From Thermomicrobiales bacterium (GTDB taxonomy: Bacteria > Chloroflexota > Chloroflexia > Thermomicrobiales > CFX8), in the NCBI GenBank assembly GCA_037045155.1, contig JBAOIG010000005.1, forward strand, positions 744,001 through 808,000: 64,000 nucleotides of DNA, in the 5' to 3' direction. A model generated the notes under the pieces. That model was not told where the DNA came from and made no database searches. It was given only the letters and a program-made list of their open reading frames with translations. Position numbers and translations under genes: made by a program. Shown piece after piece: positions 24,062-32,621 of the stretch. Every line of letters starts with the position of its first letter. Position 1 is the first letter of the stretch.

Positions 24062-25681
24062 ATGCCGCAGTTGACTGGTGGCGAGGCAATCGTCGCCTCG
24101 CTGATCGCGAATGGCGTCGACACCGTATTTGCGCTCCCCGGCGTCCAGATGGACAATCTGTTCGACGCATTCTACGGCGCACAGGACAAGCTCCGCGTGA
24201 TCCACACCCGACACGAGCAGTCGACCGCGTACATGGCGTTCGGCTACTCCCAGACGTCCGGCAGGGTTGGCGTTTGTGCCGTTGTCCCCGGCCCGGGCCT
24301 GCTGAACGCGGCCGGCGCGCTCTCGACTGCCTGGGCCTGCAACGCGCCAGTGCTGGTGATCGCCGGCCAGATCTGGGAGCACCAGTACGAGAAGAACATC
24401 GGCGCCCTCCACGAGATCCCCAACCAGCGCGAGATGATTGCCCACATCATGAAGTCCGCGACCTACATCCCGCAGCCCGAGGACGCCCCGGGCGTGATCC
24501 ACGAGGCGTTCCGTCATCTGCTCTCCGGTCGCCCGCGTCCGGTCGAGATCGAGATGACGCCGGACATGCTCGGCCGTCAGGCCGATGTTTCGCTGCTCGG
24601 CCCAGCCGCGCGCGACGCGTCACCAGCCATCGACCAGGATGCGCTGGAGGCCGCGGCGAAGATCCTCGGACAGGCCAAGTATCCGGTCATCATGGCCGGC
24701 GGCGGCGCGATGGATGCTGGCGAGCCACTGCTCGCGCTCGCCGAGACGCTCCAGGCCCCCATCATTCTCACCCCCAACGCCAAGGGCGCCGTCTCCGATC
24801 GCGAACCGTATACCATGTCACTACTGGGTGGACATAAGATCTGGGCCCAGGCCGACGCCGTACTGGCGGTCGGCACCCGCTTCGACCGCGCCCTGCTCGA
24901 CTGGGGCATCGACGGGATGAAGGTCGTCCGCATCGACGTCGACGCGGAGGAGTTCGGCAAGGTTCAGCAGCCGGACGCCGCGATTCTGGCCGACGCAAGC
25001 CAGGGGCTGTCGGCGCTGGTCGACGCAGTCGGCAAGCACAACCGCTCCCGCGAGTCGCGAGTCGAGGAGATCGCCGGCGTCCGCGAGGCGGTCGCGGACG
25101 AGCTGTTCGAGAAGGGCCAGGTGCTGGCCGAGATCGGCACCGTGCTTCGCGAGGAGCTGCCCGACGACGGCGTCCTTGTTGGCGATGTCACCCAGGTTGC
25201 CGTCTACACCGATATGGGCTTCCCGACCTATTACCCGCGCACCTACGTGAGCTCCGGATTCCAGGGGACGCTCGGGTATGGCTACGCGACGTCGCTCGGC
25301 GCTCAGGTAGGCGCGCCGGGTCGCAAGGTCATCTCGGTCAACGGCGACGGTGGCTTCCTCTATACCCAGCCCGAGATGGCGACCGCGAAGCAGCACAACA
25401 TCCCGGTCGTCGCGATCGTCTTCGACGACGGCGCGTTCGGCAACGTCAAGGGTATCCAGCGCACGCGCTACGGTGGCCGCGAGATCGCCTCGACGCTGGA
25501 GAATCCGGACTTTGTCAAGCTGGCCGACGCCTTCGGCATGGCCGGCTATCGGGCCGAGACTCCCGAGCAGCTCCGCGCCGTGCTGAAGGAGGCGCTCGCC
25601 GTAGACGCCCCGGCGCTGGTCCACTATCCAACAGTGCCGATGCCGATGATCCGCATGCTCTCGCGCGGCAAGGTGCGCTAA
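24062..25681 (+). CDS. Thiamine-diphosphate-dependent enzyme, acetolactate-synthase-like
   Basis: A 539-residue, three-domain ThDP enzyme. ATG 24062 is preceded by GGAGAG at about 7 nt. The N-terminal PYR domain carries the cofactor-activating Glu52 (TRHEQSTAYMAFG). The middle domain (about 190-330, VIMAGGGAMDAGEP) is the Rossmann-like DHP fold. The C-terminal PP domain has NGDGGFLYTQPEM (about 427-440) and DDGAFGN, the Mg/ThDP-binding motif. Large-subunit AHAS, glyoxylate carboligase and benzoylformate decarboxylase-like enzymes share this layout. No small regulatory subunit gene is adjacent, which argues against biosynthetic IlvB. It is divergent from the RraA-like/LLM pair, suggesting 2-oxoacid catabolism (inference). 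Confidence 0.87.
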   Translation: MPQLTGGEAIVASLIANGVDTVFALPGVQMDNLFDAFYGAQDKLRVIHTRHEQSTAYMAFGYSQTSGRVGVCAVVPGPGLLNAAGALSTAWACNAPVLVIAGQIWEHQYEKNIGALHEIPNQREMIAHIMKSATYIPQPEDAPGVIHEAFRHLLSGRPRPVEIEMTPDMLGRQADVSLLGPAARDASPAIDQDALEAAAKILGQAKYPVIMAGGGAMDAGEPLLALAETLQAPIILTPNAKGAVSDREPYTMSLLGGHKIWAQADAVLAVGTRFDRALLDWGIDGMKVVRIDVDAEEFGKVQQPDAAILADASQGLSALVDAVGKHNRSRESRVEEIAGVREAVADELFEKGQVLAEIGTVLREELPDDGVLVGDVTQVAVYTDMGFPTYYPRTYVSSGFQGTLGYGYATSLGAQVGAPGRKVISVNGDGGFLYTQPEMATAKQHNIPVVAIVFDDGAFGNVKGIQRTRYGGREIASTLENPDFVKLADAFGMAGYRAETPEQLRAVLKEALAVDAPALVHYPTVPMPMIRMLSRGKVR

Positions 25682-25694
25682 CTCGTCTGTTGCT

Positions 25695-26280
25695 GGCACT
25701 AGGGAGAGATTCTTCGCTGAGGCTCAGAATGACAAAAAGGCGGGACCGACGTGGATCCCATCGGCTTGTCATCCTGAGCGCGCACGCGAAGGATCTCCTC
25801 TACGTTCGACTGTTTCCAGCGTGGGGCGGATTCTTCGGCTGCGGCCTCAGAACGACAAGGAGGCAGGGTTCGGCAGCCAGCCCGCTAGCTTGTCATCCTG
25901 AACCGCAGTGAAGGATCTCCCTGCGGTGGGCTGTAGCTGACGGGGGCGGATTCTTCGGCTGCAGCCTCAGAATGACAGAGGAGCGGGGTCGGCAGCCAGC
26001 CCGCTAGCTTGTCATCCTGAGCGCGCACGCGAAGGATCTCCCCGCGTTGGACTGTCACATGCCTGGGGGCGGATTCTTCGCTGAGGCTCAGAATGACAAA
26101 AAGGCGGGACCGACGTGGATCCCATCGGCCTGTCATCCTGAGCGCGCACGCGAAGGATCTCTCCAGCGTTGGACTGTATCGAGTGGGTGGGAGATCTTTC
26201 GCTGTGGCTCAAGATGACAGAGGAAGGGGTAGGCTACCGATCGGACCGTCAGGCGTTGACAGCCCACTGAGAATGAGAGC
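25695..26280. repeat. Repeat block of palindromic elements
   Basis: Four to five elements of the gtcatcctga...tcagaatgacaa family (left half element about 25700-25735; others about 25769-25858, 25892-25978, 26011-26100, 26132-26220). The stretch 26240-26278 matches a second motif, cgatcggac-gtc-g-cgttgacagcccact, that recurs at about 53500-53535. The block reaches to the start of the GNAT gene. Confidence 0.82.
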
Positions 26281-27157
26281 GTCACCTGGCGTGAACCTGC
26301 CCCGCATCCTCGACCTGTTGCTGACCTGCGAAGCGGCCGGCCATGTCGACATGGAGCTGCACTCGACCGGGCTGCGGCTGACGCTGACGAACCCCGCGTT
26401 CGACGTCGGCCGCTACACGCTGCCGATCGAGGAGGATGGCCGGCTGCTGGGCTTCGGCGTCCTCTGGCGGGGACGCGTCCTCGGCATGCTCGTCCACCCG
26501 GCGGCCCGTGGGCGGCTCGAAGAACGCATGCTCGACTGGGCCCTGGCGACCGTGCGGGCGGACGGTGTTGAGACGCTGATCGCGCTCTGCCGGTCGGACG
26601 ACGCGCTCACTCGTGAGGTCTACGAACGGCGCGGCTTCCGGCTTCGCGAGGAGGAGCTGCGGATGGGCCGGCCGTTGGAAGCGCCGATCCCTTCGCCGTC
26701 GCTCCCCGACGGCTTCACCCTTCGCGCGCTCGACGTTGCGCATGAGCTGGACGCCTGGCTGGGTCTCTACGCCGACGCTTTCGGGCCCCGCGAAAGCCAG
26801 CTGCGGACGTGGCGGGCCTTCCGCGACGATCCCGACTACGACAACGCGCTCGACCTCGTGATCGCCGACCGAGACGGCCGGCTCTCCGCCGCCTGCACCT
26901 GCTCGATCGCCGCAGCGGAGCTGGCCGTGATCCGGCCGCGCGAGGGACGCACCGAGCCGGTGATGGTCCGCGAGGACTGCCGGGGCATCGGGCTTGGCCG
27001 GGCCGTCGTCGTGGCCGGCCTGGCGGCGCTCCGCGCGCGCGACATCGAGATGGCGACGCTCACCACCGAGGCGGACAACGCCATCGCTCACCGTCTCTAC
27101 GAATCGCTCGGCTACCGGCTGCTCTACACCGGCTGCTGGCACGAGCGGGTCGTCTGA
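26273..27157 (+). CDS. Tandem-domain GNAT acetyltransferase
   Basis: About 294 residues with two GNAT folds. The N-terminal half (LLGFGVLWRGRVLGMLVHPAARGRLEERML) is weakly conserved. The C-terminal half has the acetyl-CoA loop VREDCRGIGLGRAVVVAGL and the terminal strand TTEADNAIAHRLYESLGYRLLYTGCWHE. Mycothiol synthase-like two-domain GNATs share this layout, but specific function cannot be assigned. The start is uncertain: ATG 26273 lies inside the end of the upstream repeat block, and GTG 26291 (VNLPRILD) is an alternative; neither has a good ribosome binding site. The gene converges on msrB with no spacing between stop codons. Confidence 0.78.
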   Translation: MRASPGVNLPRILDLLLTCEAAGHVDMELHSTGLRLTLTNPAFDVGRYTLPIEEDGRLLGFGVLWRGRVLGMLVHPAARGRLEERMLDWALATVRADGVETLIALCRSDDALTREVYERRGFRLREEELRMGRPLEAPIPSPSLPDGFTLRALDVAHELDAWLGLYADAFGPRESQLRTWRAFRDDPDYDNALDLVIADRDGRLSAACTCSIAAAELAVIRPREGRTEPVMVREDCRGIGLGRAVVVAGLAALRARDIEMATLTTEADNAIAHRLYESLGYRLLYTGCWHERVV

Positions 27158-27568
27158 CTACTGGCGATCGAGGTTCAGCGCGACGCTATTCATGCAGTAC
27201 CGCAGACCGCCACGATCCGCCGGGCCGTCCTCGAAGACGTGGCCCAGGTGCGAGTGGCAGCGACCGCAGCGCACCTCGGTGCGAGTCATGCTGTGGGAGC
27301 GATCCTCGACATACTCGACCGCGTCCGGCGTGGCCGTCTCGGTGAAGCTCGGCCAGCCACAGCTCGAATGAAACTTCGCGTCGCTGTTGAACAGCAGGTT
27401 GCCGCAGGCGCCGCAGCGATACGTTCCATCGTCGAAGACCTCGACGAATTCGCCGGTGAACGGCGCTTCGGTGCCGGCCTGCCGTAGGACCCGGTACTGC
27501 TGCGGCGTCAGGCTCTTGCGCCACTCCTCGTCAGTTACCGGAATGCTCTTCAATTCAGTGTCCGCCAT
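27158..27568 (-). CDS. msrB: Peptide-methionine (R)-S-oxide reductase MsrB
   Basis: Reduces the R-epimer of methionine sulfoxide in oxidised proteins. At 136 residues it is a full-length single-domain MsrB. Zinc-binding pairs Cys52/Cys55 (CGAC) and Cys101/Cys104 (CGRC) are present. The catalytic cysteine is Cys125 in RYCMNSVAL, and Cys70 in HSSCGWPSF lies near the usual resolving position. It is the last gene of an operon with a PEP-mutase-like gene and msrA, with gaps of 28 and 23 bp. Together MsrA and MsrB repair both epimers. No signal peptide, so it acts in the cytoplasm. Confidence 0.96.
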   Translation of the reverse strand: MADTELKSIPVTDEEWRKSLTPQQYRVLRQAGTEAPFTGEFVEVFDDGTYRCGACGNLLFNSDAKFHSSCGWPSFTETATPDAVEYVEDRSHSMTRTEVRCGRCHSHLGHVFEDGPADRGGLRYCMNSVALNLDRQ

Positions 27569-27596
27569 CTATGCCTCCAGATGTTCTCTGTGTCAA

Positions 27597-28421
27597 TCAG
27601 TCTCGCCGCATGTAGGAGAGCGCCTCGCGGTGTGGAAGCGCGTCGCCTGCGTAGGTGAATGTGCCCTGTTCCAGCACTTCGCGTGCCGCTCGCATGAACG
27701 CGCCCAGCGCGGCGCGAGCCATCGATCCGCCGACGCTGATCCGCGTCACGCCGACCTCGGCCAGCTGATCGACAGACCAGGTCGGCCCGCTCAACCCCAT
27801 CACGACGTTCACGGGCCGGGGGACCGACGCGCAGACCTCGCGGATTGCGTCCAGGCTGGGGAGGCCGGGCGCATACAGCACGTCCGCTCCGGCGTCGGCG
27901 AACGCCTGCAGCCGGCGGATCGTGTCGTCCAGGTCTGGCCGGCCGTGCAGGAAGTTCTCCGCGCGGGCAGTCAGGACGAAGTTGCTGGCCCGGGCGGCCT
28001 CGGCCGCCGCCACCACGCGCTCGACCGCGACGTCGAAGGGGTAGATCGGCGCCGAGTCGTCGCCGGAGGCGTCTTCGATCGAGCCGCCGGCCAGCCCCGT
28101 TTCGGCCGCGAGCCGGACCGTCTCGGCGCAGTCCTCGGGCGTGCGGCCAAACATATTGAGTAGATCGGCCGAGACCGGCAGGTCAGTCGCCTCGACGATC
28201 TCACGAGCGTTGGCCAGCGCGCCGTCGCGCGTCAGTGTGTCCGGCAGATCAACCCGCCCGACCGAGAACGCGTAGCCGGCGCTGGTCGTCGCCAGCGCCT
28301 CAAAGCCAAGCGCGGTCAGGATCCGGGCGCTGCCGGCGTCCCACGGGTTCGGGATGACGAACGCGCCGGGCCGCTCGTGGAGGGCGCGGAACGTCTCGAC
28401 CTTCTGCTCGCGTGTCAACAT
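27597..28421 (-). CDS. Isocitrate lyase / PEP phosphonomutase superfamily protein
   Basis: A 274-residue TIM-barrel protein. The start is ATG 28421 (MLTREQKVETFRALHERPG), with GAGGAGA 11 nt upstream; the longer in-frame extension is a shadow of msrA. Family motifs: FVIPNPWDAGSARIL, ATTSAGYAFSVG, PVSADLLNMFG, and GLAGGSIEDASGD, where Asp/Glu ligate Mg2+. The lyase KKCGH loop is not present, so it is not isocitrate lyase proper. This subgroup includes oxaloacetate decarboxylases and carboxyphosphonoenolpyruvate mutase-like enzymes. Its place between msrA and msrB is curious and gives no clear substrate clue. Confidence 0.85.
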   Translation of the reverse strand: MLTREQKVETFRALHERPGAFVIPNPWDAGSARILTALGFEALATTSAGYAFSVGRVDLPDTLTRDGALANAREIVEATDLPVSADLLNMFGRTPEDCAETVRLAAETGLAGGSIEDASGDDSAPIYPFDVAVERVVAAAEAARASNFVLTARAENFLHGRPDLDDTIRRLQAFADAGADVLYAPGLPSLDAIREVCASVPRPVNVVMGLSGPTWSVDQLAEVGVTRISVGGSMARAALGAFMRAAREVLEQGTFTYAGDALPHREALSYMRRD

Positions 28422-28444
28422 CTCTGTGTTCGTCTCCTCTATCG

Positions 28445-29107
28445 TTAGCGTACAGCTGCCTTTGCCGCCGGGATCGGGCAGGTCACGCCCGTGCCGGCCA
28501 GTCCGCAGTAGCCGTGCGGGACCTTGTGCAGGTACTGCTGGTGGTATGCCTCGGCATAGTAGAAGGGGCCGGCGCTGGCAACTTCCGTCGTGATCGGCTC
28601 GTAGCCTGCGCGTTGGAGCTCGGCGTTGTACGAATCTCGGATACGCTCGGCCGTCTCCTGTTGCGACTGGCTGGTCGTGTAGATCGCTGAGCGGTACTGG
28701 CTGCCGACGTCGTTGCCCTGGCGCATGCCCTGGGTCGGATCGTGCGCCTCGAAGAACACGCGCAGCAGATCTTCGTATGAGATCGCCCGCGGGTCGAAGA
28801 CGACCTGGACGACCTCGGCATGGCCGGTCCGCCCGCCGCAGACCTCCTCGTAGGTCGGGTTCGGCGAATAGCCTCCGGCGTAGCCGGCCGCCGTCGAGTA
28901 GACCCCGTCGAGCTGCCAGAACAGCCGCTCTGCGCCCCAGAAGCAACCGAGCGCAAACTCGGCAACCTCAAGGCCACCTGGAAATGGCGACTGCAGCGGC
29001 GTGCCCAGCACCTCGTGGCGGGTCGGGATCGCGTACTGCGGCCGATCGTGACCCGGCAGCGCCGCGTCGGGTGCGACCATCGTCGCCGGCTTGCGGTGAA
29101 AGAACAT
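28445..29107 (-). CDS. msrA: Peptide-methionine (S)-S-oxide reductase MsrA
   Basis: Reduces the S-epimer of methionine sulfoxide. It has 220 residues with the start ATG 29107 placed 7 nt after GGAGG; the upstream in-frame ATG lacks a site. The active-site motif GCFWG contains Cys55. YSTAAGYAGGYSPNPTYEEVC and HDPTQGMRQGNDVGSQYRS are both typical. The C-terminal HGYCGLAGTGVTCP carries the two recycling cysteines used with thioredoxin. An N-terminal stretch of about 45 residues before the core is common in this family. First gene of the msrA / PEP-mutase-like / msrB operon. Confidence 0.96.
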   Translation of the reverse strand: MFFHRKPATMVAPDAALPGHDRPQYAIPTRHEVLGTPLQSPFPGGLEVAEFALGCFWGAERLFWQLDGVYSTAAGYAGGYSPNPTYEEVCGGRTGHAEVVQVVFDPRAISYEDLLRVFFEAHDPTQGMRQGNDVGSQYRSAIYTTSQSQQETAERIRDSYNAELQRAGYEPITTEVASAGPFYYAEAYHQQYLHKVPHGYCGLAGTGVTCPIPAAKAAVR

Positions 29108-29247
29108 CTCATAACCTCCGTCATCTGCCGTCCGGGCTGAGGTGACCAACGCTTGCGTCACCGTTTGCTCTGCCGGACCAGCAGGGCATCTGAATCGTAT
29201 GACGCGCCCCGGGTTGTCTCTATTCCCCTGACGCGACGGAACGCGGC

Positions 29248-31758
29248 TCAGTCCCAGCGCAGGATGCGCCGCTTGACGACTTCAACCAGCAGTAAGTATG
29301 CCGCGGTCGCCGGAACGAGAAAGAGGAAGAAGATCGCCGGCAGCGGAGTAAATCCGAGCTGTGGGCCGATCGGTGTGAAGGGGAGCGCGATGCCGGTGAT
29401 CACGACGATCATGAGCGTGATGAAGAGTGGCCGGCTCGGTCGGTTGTGGAACGGATTGCCCGCCGTGCGGATGACGAGCAGGACCAGCGTCTGGGTAATC
29501 AGGGACTCGACAAACCAGCCCGTATGGAACTCCCGCTCCGAAGCATCGAGCACCCGCAACAACACGAAGAACGTCAGGAAGTCGAAGATCGAGCTGACCG
29601 GCCCGACGAAGATCATGAAGTTCCGAATCACCTTGATATCCCAGCGTCGTGGCTTGTGGCTGAACGACGGGTCGACGTGATCGGTCGGGATCGTGATCTG
29701 GGCGAGGTCGTAGAGGAAGTTGTTGAGCAGCACCTGCCCGGGGAGCATCGGCAGAAACGGGAGGATCGCCGAGGCGGCTGCCATGCTGAACATGTTGCCG
29801 AAGTTGGAGCTGACGCCCATCAGAATGTACTTGATGAGATTGCCGAACGCCTTGCGCCCTTCGAGGATGCCGTCGTGCAAGACGCGCAGGCTCGGCTTGA
29901 GCAGGATGATGTCGGACGCGTCCTTCGCGACATCGACGGCTTGCATTACCGAGATGCCGACATCGGCCGCATGGAGCGACGGGGCATCGTTGACCCCATC
30001 ACCGAGGAAGCCGACGACGTGCCCGCTCGCCTTCAACGCGAGGATGATCCGTTGCTTCTGCGCCGGCGACACTCGGGCGAAGACCGACCAGAGCTGTACG
30101 ACTGCCGAGAATTCCGCGTCGCTCATGCGCTCGATCTCGTCGCCGAGCACGACCCGCGACGTGTCGATGCCGACCGCCTCGCAGACGTGCCGGGCAACCA
30201 GGTCGTTGTCTCCGGTCAGGATCTTCAGAGCGACGCCGTCCTGCGCCAGCATTGCGACTGTCTCCGCGACATCTGGCAGCGGCGGGTCCAGAAACGCCAG
30301 ATAGCCGGCCAGCGTCAGGTCGCGTTCGTCGGCAATCGAGAAAAGGCCTTCGCCGGCTGGCAGCGTGCGACAGGCGATGGCGAGCACGCGGTAGCCATCG
30401 CCGCTCAGGCGCTGAAAGACCTCCCGCGCCTGCTCGCGAAGCGCGTTGTCGAGCGACACGACGACCCCGCCTCGTTCCGCCGCGACACAGCCATCCAGTA
30501 GCCCCTCGGGCGCTCCCTTGCTGATCAACAGGGGCGTCCCATCCAGGTCGACGATGACCGAGAGACGCCGGCGTTCGAAGTCGAACGGGATCTCGTCGAG
30601 CATGCGCGCGTTCGGCGTATCGAGCGAGGCGTCGCGCAGAATTGCGTCGTCGAGTGGACTGTTGATGCCGGTCTGGAATCGGCTGTTGATCTGCGCCAGA
30701 AGCCGGGGCCGGCCGGCCGGCTCGCCGAAGGCGTCGACCTCGACGGCCAGTGTCATCGTCCCGCTGGTCAGCGTGCCGGTCTTGTCGCTGCAGAGCACAT
30801 CGACGCTGCCGAAATCCTCGATTGCCGCCAGATGCTTGACGATCACGTGCTGGCGCGACAGCTGGATCGCGCCCTGCGTCAGCGTGACCGTCGTGATCAT
30901 CGGCAGGAACTCCGGAGTGAGCCCGACGGCAAGCGCGATGGCGAACAGCAGCGTATCCAGAAACCCGTGATGCCCCGCCAGGTTCACGGCGACAACGACC
31001 AGCACGAGCACGACGATCGTCCGTGTGATCAGGATGCTGAACTCGCGGATGCCACGCTCGAATTCCGTTTCGGGCGGCCGCGAGCGGAGCGCGCGGACGA
31101 TCTCGCCGAAGGTCGTCTGCGCGCCAGTGGCAGTGACGACGGCGGTCGCGCTGCCGCTGATCACCGACGTGCCGAGGAACAGATCCGTGGCGCTCGATCC
31201 GGGCATGGCGATCTTGTCCACCGGCATGGACTCACCCGTCAGCGCCGCCTCCTGCACGTGCAGGCTGACGGCGTGGAGGAGCCGCGCGTCGGCCGGCACG
31301 AGATCGCCGGCCGAGAGCCGAATCAGGTCGCCGGGCACGATCAGCGGACGCAGCAGCTCCACCCAGACGCCGTCCCGTTCGACGCTGGCTCTGGGCGCGA
31401 CCGAGCGCATCAGCGTGTCGGCCGCGCGTTGGGAGCGATAGGTCTGGACGAAGTCGAGAATCATGCTCAACAGGACGATCACGACGATGATCGTCGCGTT
31501 GATCGTCTCTCCGACGGCAAGCGACACGACGGCTGCGACCAGCAGGATATCGACGAGCGGATTACGGAAGAGGCGGAGGAACTCGACGAGCGCGGTCGCG
31601 CGAGCGGTCGAGATGAGCTCGTTGCGGCCGTACTGCGCCAGCCGCTGCTGCGCCTCGGCGGTCGTCAGGCCGGCGGGTTGGCCCGTGTCTGCGGACGGGG
31701 CCGGGACGGATTCCTCGACTGCGCCCGAGTTGGCGTCGATCGGCTGTGGCGCGACCAT
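29248..31758 (-). CDS. mgtA: P-type ATPase, magnesium importer (MgtA/MgtB type)
   Basis: A P3B-type ATPase of about 836 residues that imports Mg2+ into the cytoplasm. In order: a short N-terminal tail, cation-ATPase N domain (TTAEAQQRLAQYGRNELIS), two helices, actuator domain with TGES (about 175), and the membrane motif LTPEFLPMI. Then CSDKTGTLT with the phosphorylated Asp near residue 325, KGAPEG nucleotide-binding loop, the TGDN and GDGVNDAP hinges, and six C-terminal helices. LSxNFGNM and LLxNxLYDLxQ in the last helices are MgtA signatures. The start is probably ATG 31758, although a longer form from 31815 is open. No mgtC or leader hairpin was recognised. Confidence 0.93.
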   Translation of the reverse strand: MVAPQPIDANSGAVEESVPAPSADTGQPAGLTTAEAQQRLAQYGRNELISTARATALVEFLRLFRNPLVDILLVAAVVSLAVGETINATIIVVIVLLSMILDFVQTYRSQRAADTLMRSVAPRASVERDGVWVELLRPLIVPGDLIRLSAGDLVPADARLLHAVSLHVQEAALTGESMPVDKIAMPGSSATDLFLGTSVISGSATAVVTATGAQTTFGEIVRALRSRPPETEFERGIREFSILITRTIVVLVLVVVAVNLAGHHGFLDTLLFAIALAVGLTPEFLPMITTVTLTQGAIQLSRQHVIVKHLAAIEDFGSVDVLCSDKTGTLTSGTMTLAVEVDAFGEPAGRPRLLAQINSRFQTGINSPLDDAILRDASLDTPNARMLDEIPFDFERRRLSVIVDLDGTPLLISKGAPEGLLDGCVAAERGGVVVSLDNALREQAREVFQRLSGDGYRVLAIACRTLPAGEGLFSIADERDLTLAGYLAFLDPPLPDVAETVAMLAQDGVALKILTGDNDLVARHVCEAVGIDTSRVVLGDEIERMSDAEFSAVVQLWSVFARVSPAQKQRIILALKASGHVVGFLGDGVNDAPSLHAADVGISVMQAVDVAKDASDIILLKPSLRVLHDGILEGRKAFGNLIKYILMGVSSNFGNMFSMAAASAILPFLPMLPGQVLLNNFLYDLAQITIPTDHVDPSFSHKPRRWDIKVIRNFMIFVGPVSSIFDFLTFFVLLRVLDASEREFHTGWFVESLITQTLVLLVIRTAGNPFHNRPSRPLFITLMIVVITGIALPFTPIGPQLGFTPLPAIFFLFLVPATAAYLLLVEVVKRRILRWD

Positions 31759-32013
31759 GCTGGCGTGCTCTACCTCGACACGCGCCGGCCGGCGCTGTGT
31801 CCGACATTCGGTCAACGCAGGTCACACGACGAAGGCCTACGCGCGGGATCATCATACAACTGGCGCCGCGCGAACCTGTCCTGTTGTACAGTATCCCGCT
31901 GGGACCCACTGACATACGATCTGGCCATCATGGCGTAACGACACATGTCTTGCTTGATGCGTTCGCTCATCGACGGCGTCTCATATTGAGCCAGCGAACG
32001 ATTGTAAGAGAAG

Positions 32014-32541
32014 ATGAACGGCGAAACTCGTCGCACACTGCGATTATTGCTATCTGTCGTCAGCCTGCTGCTGGCCGGCCTGGTTGCCGCCTGCGGCAGT
32101 GTTAGCGACCAGACCAGGCCAACCAGCAATCCCACCCCCCATGCGACACAACCTGCCTCCTCACCTGCAGCTCCCACGGAGCCTGGCGGCGCGACGCCGG
32201 TGGTCGACGACGCAAGCTGGAAGAAGGTCCGCGAGGAGGGCACGGTGATGGTCATCGTTACGCTGAACATCCCATACCGGCCGGAGGCGGAGCTCGGTAG
32301 CCAGCGCGAGATCGATGCCCAGCGCGCTGCTATCGTCGCAGCCCAGGACCAGCTCATCGCGTCACTGACCGCCGGACACGCGGAGGTCAACACGCGCATG
32401 ACGCTCTTCCCGCAGATCGTGCTCACGGTCGACGAGCCGGCCCTGCGTCAGCTGGCCGACTCGCCGCTCGTCACCTCCGTCCAGGAGAACAAGCTGAGCG
32501 CACCGACCAGCCGCGTGACCAGGGATCGGACGAGCGTATGA
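32014..32541 (+). CDS. Lipoprotein with subtilase-propeptide (I9)-like domain
   Basis: A 175-residue exported lipoprotein: signal segment (LLLSVVSLLLAGLVAACG), lipobox cysteine Cys27, a Pro/Ser/Thr-rich linker (about 30-62), then a compact domain. That domain has VIVTLNIPYRPEAELGSQRE, AAQDQLIASL, and ALRQLADSPLVTSVQEN. The pattern matches the inhibitor I9 propeptide fold of S8 proteases, which serves as chaperone and inhibitor. The same pattern appears in the propeptide of the downstream subtilase (VIVTLPSIDAQRG...). A free-standing tethered propeptide-like protein next to a subtilase suggests an inhibitor or folding helper; this is inference. AAGAGAAG precedes the ATG closely. Confidence 0.65.
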   Translation: MNGETRRTLRLLLSVVSLLLAGLVAACGSVSDQTRPTSNPTPHATQPASSPAAPTEPGGATPVVDDASWKKVREEGTVMVIVTLNIPYRPEAELGSQREIDAQRAAIVAAQDQLIASLTAGHAEVNTRMTLFPQIVLTVDEPALRQLADSPLVTSVQENKLSAPTSRVTRDRTSV

Positions 32542-32621
32542 GCAAGTGAATGACCAGACGCCGGATTCAGGCGTCGGAACCGAAGCAATCGTGCGCACCT
32601 GGATTGTGAGGCGAAGACATC

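Noticed and set aside
27597..28946. 449-codon form of the PEP-mutase-like gene
   Set aside because: The first 170 codons lie antisense-frame over msrA coding sequence on the same strand and have shadow composition; the ATG at 28421 fits the family.
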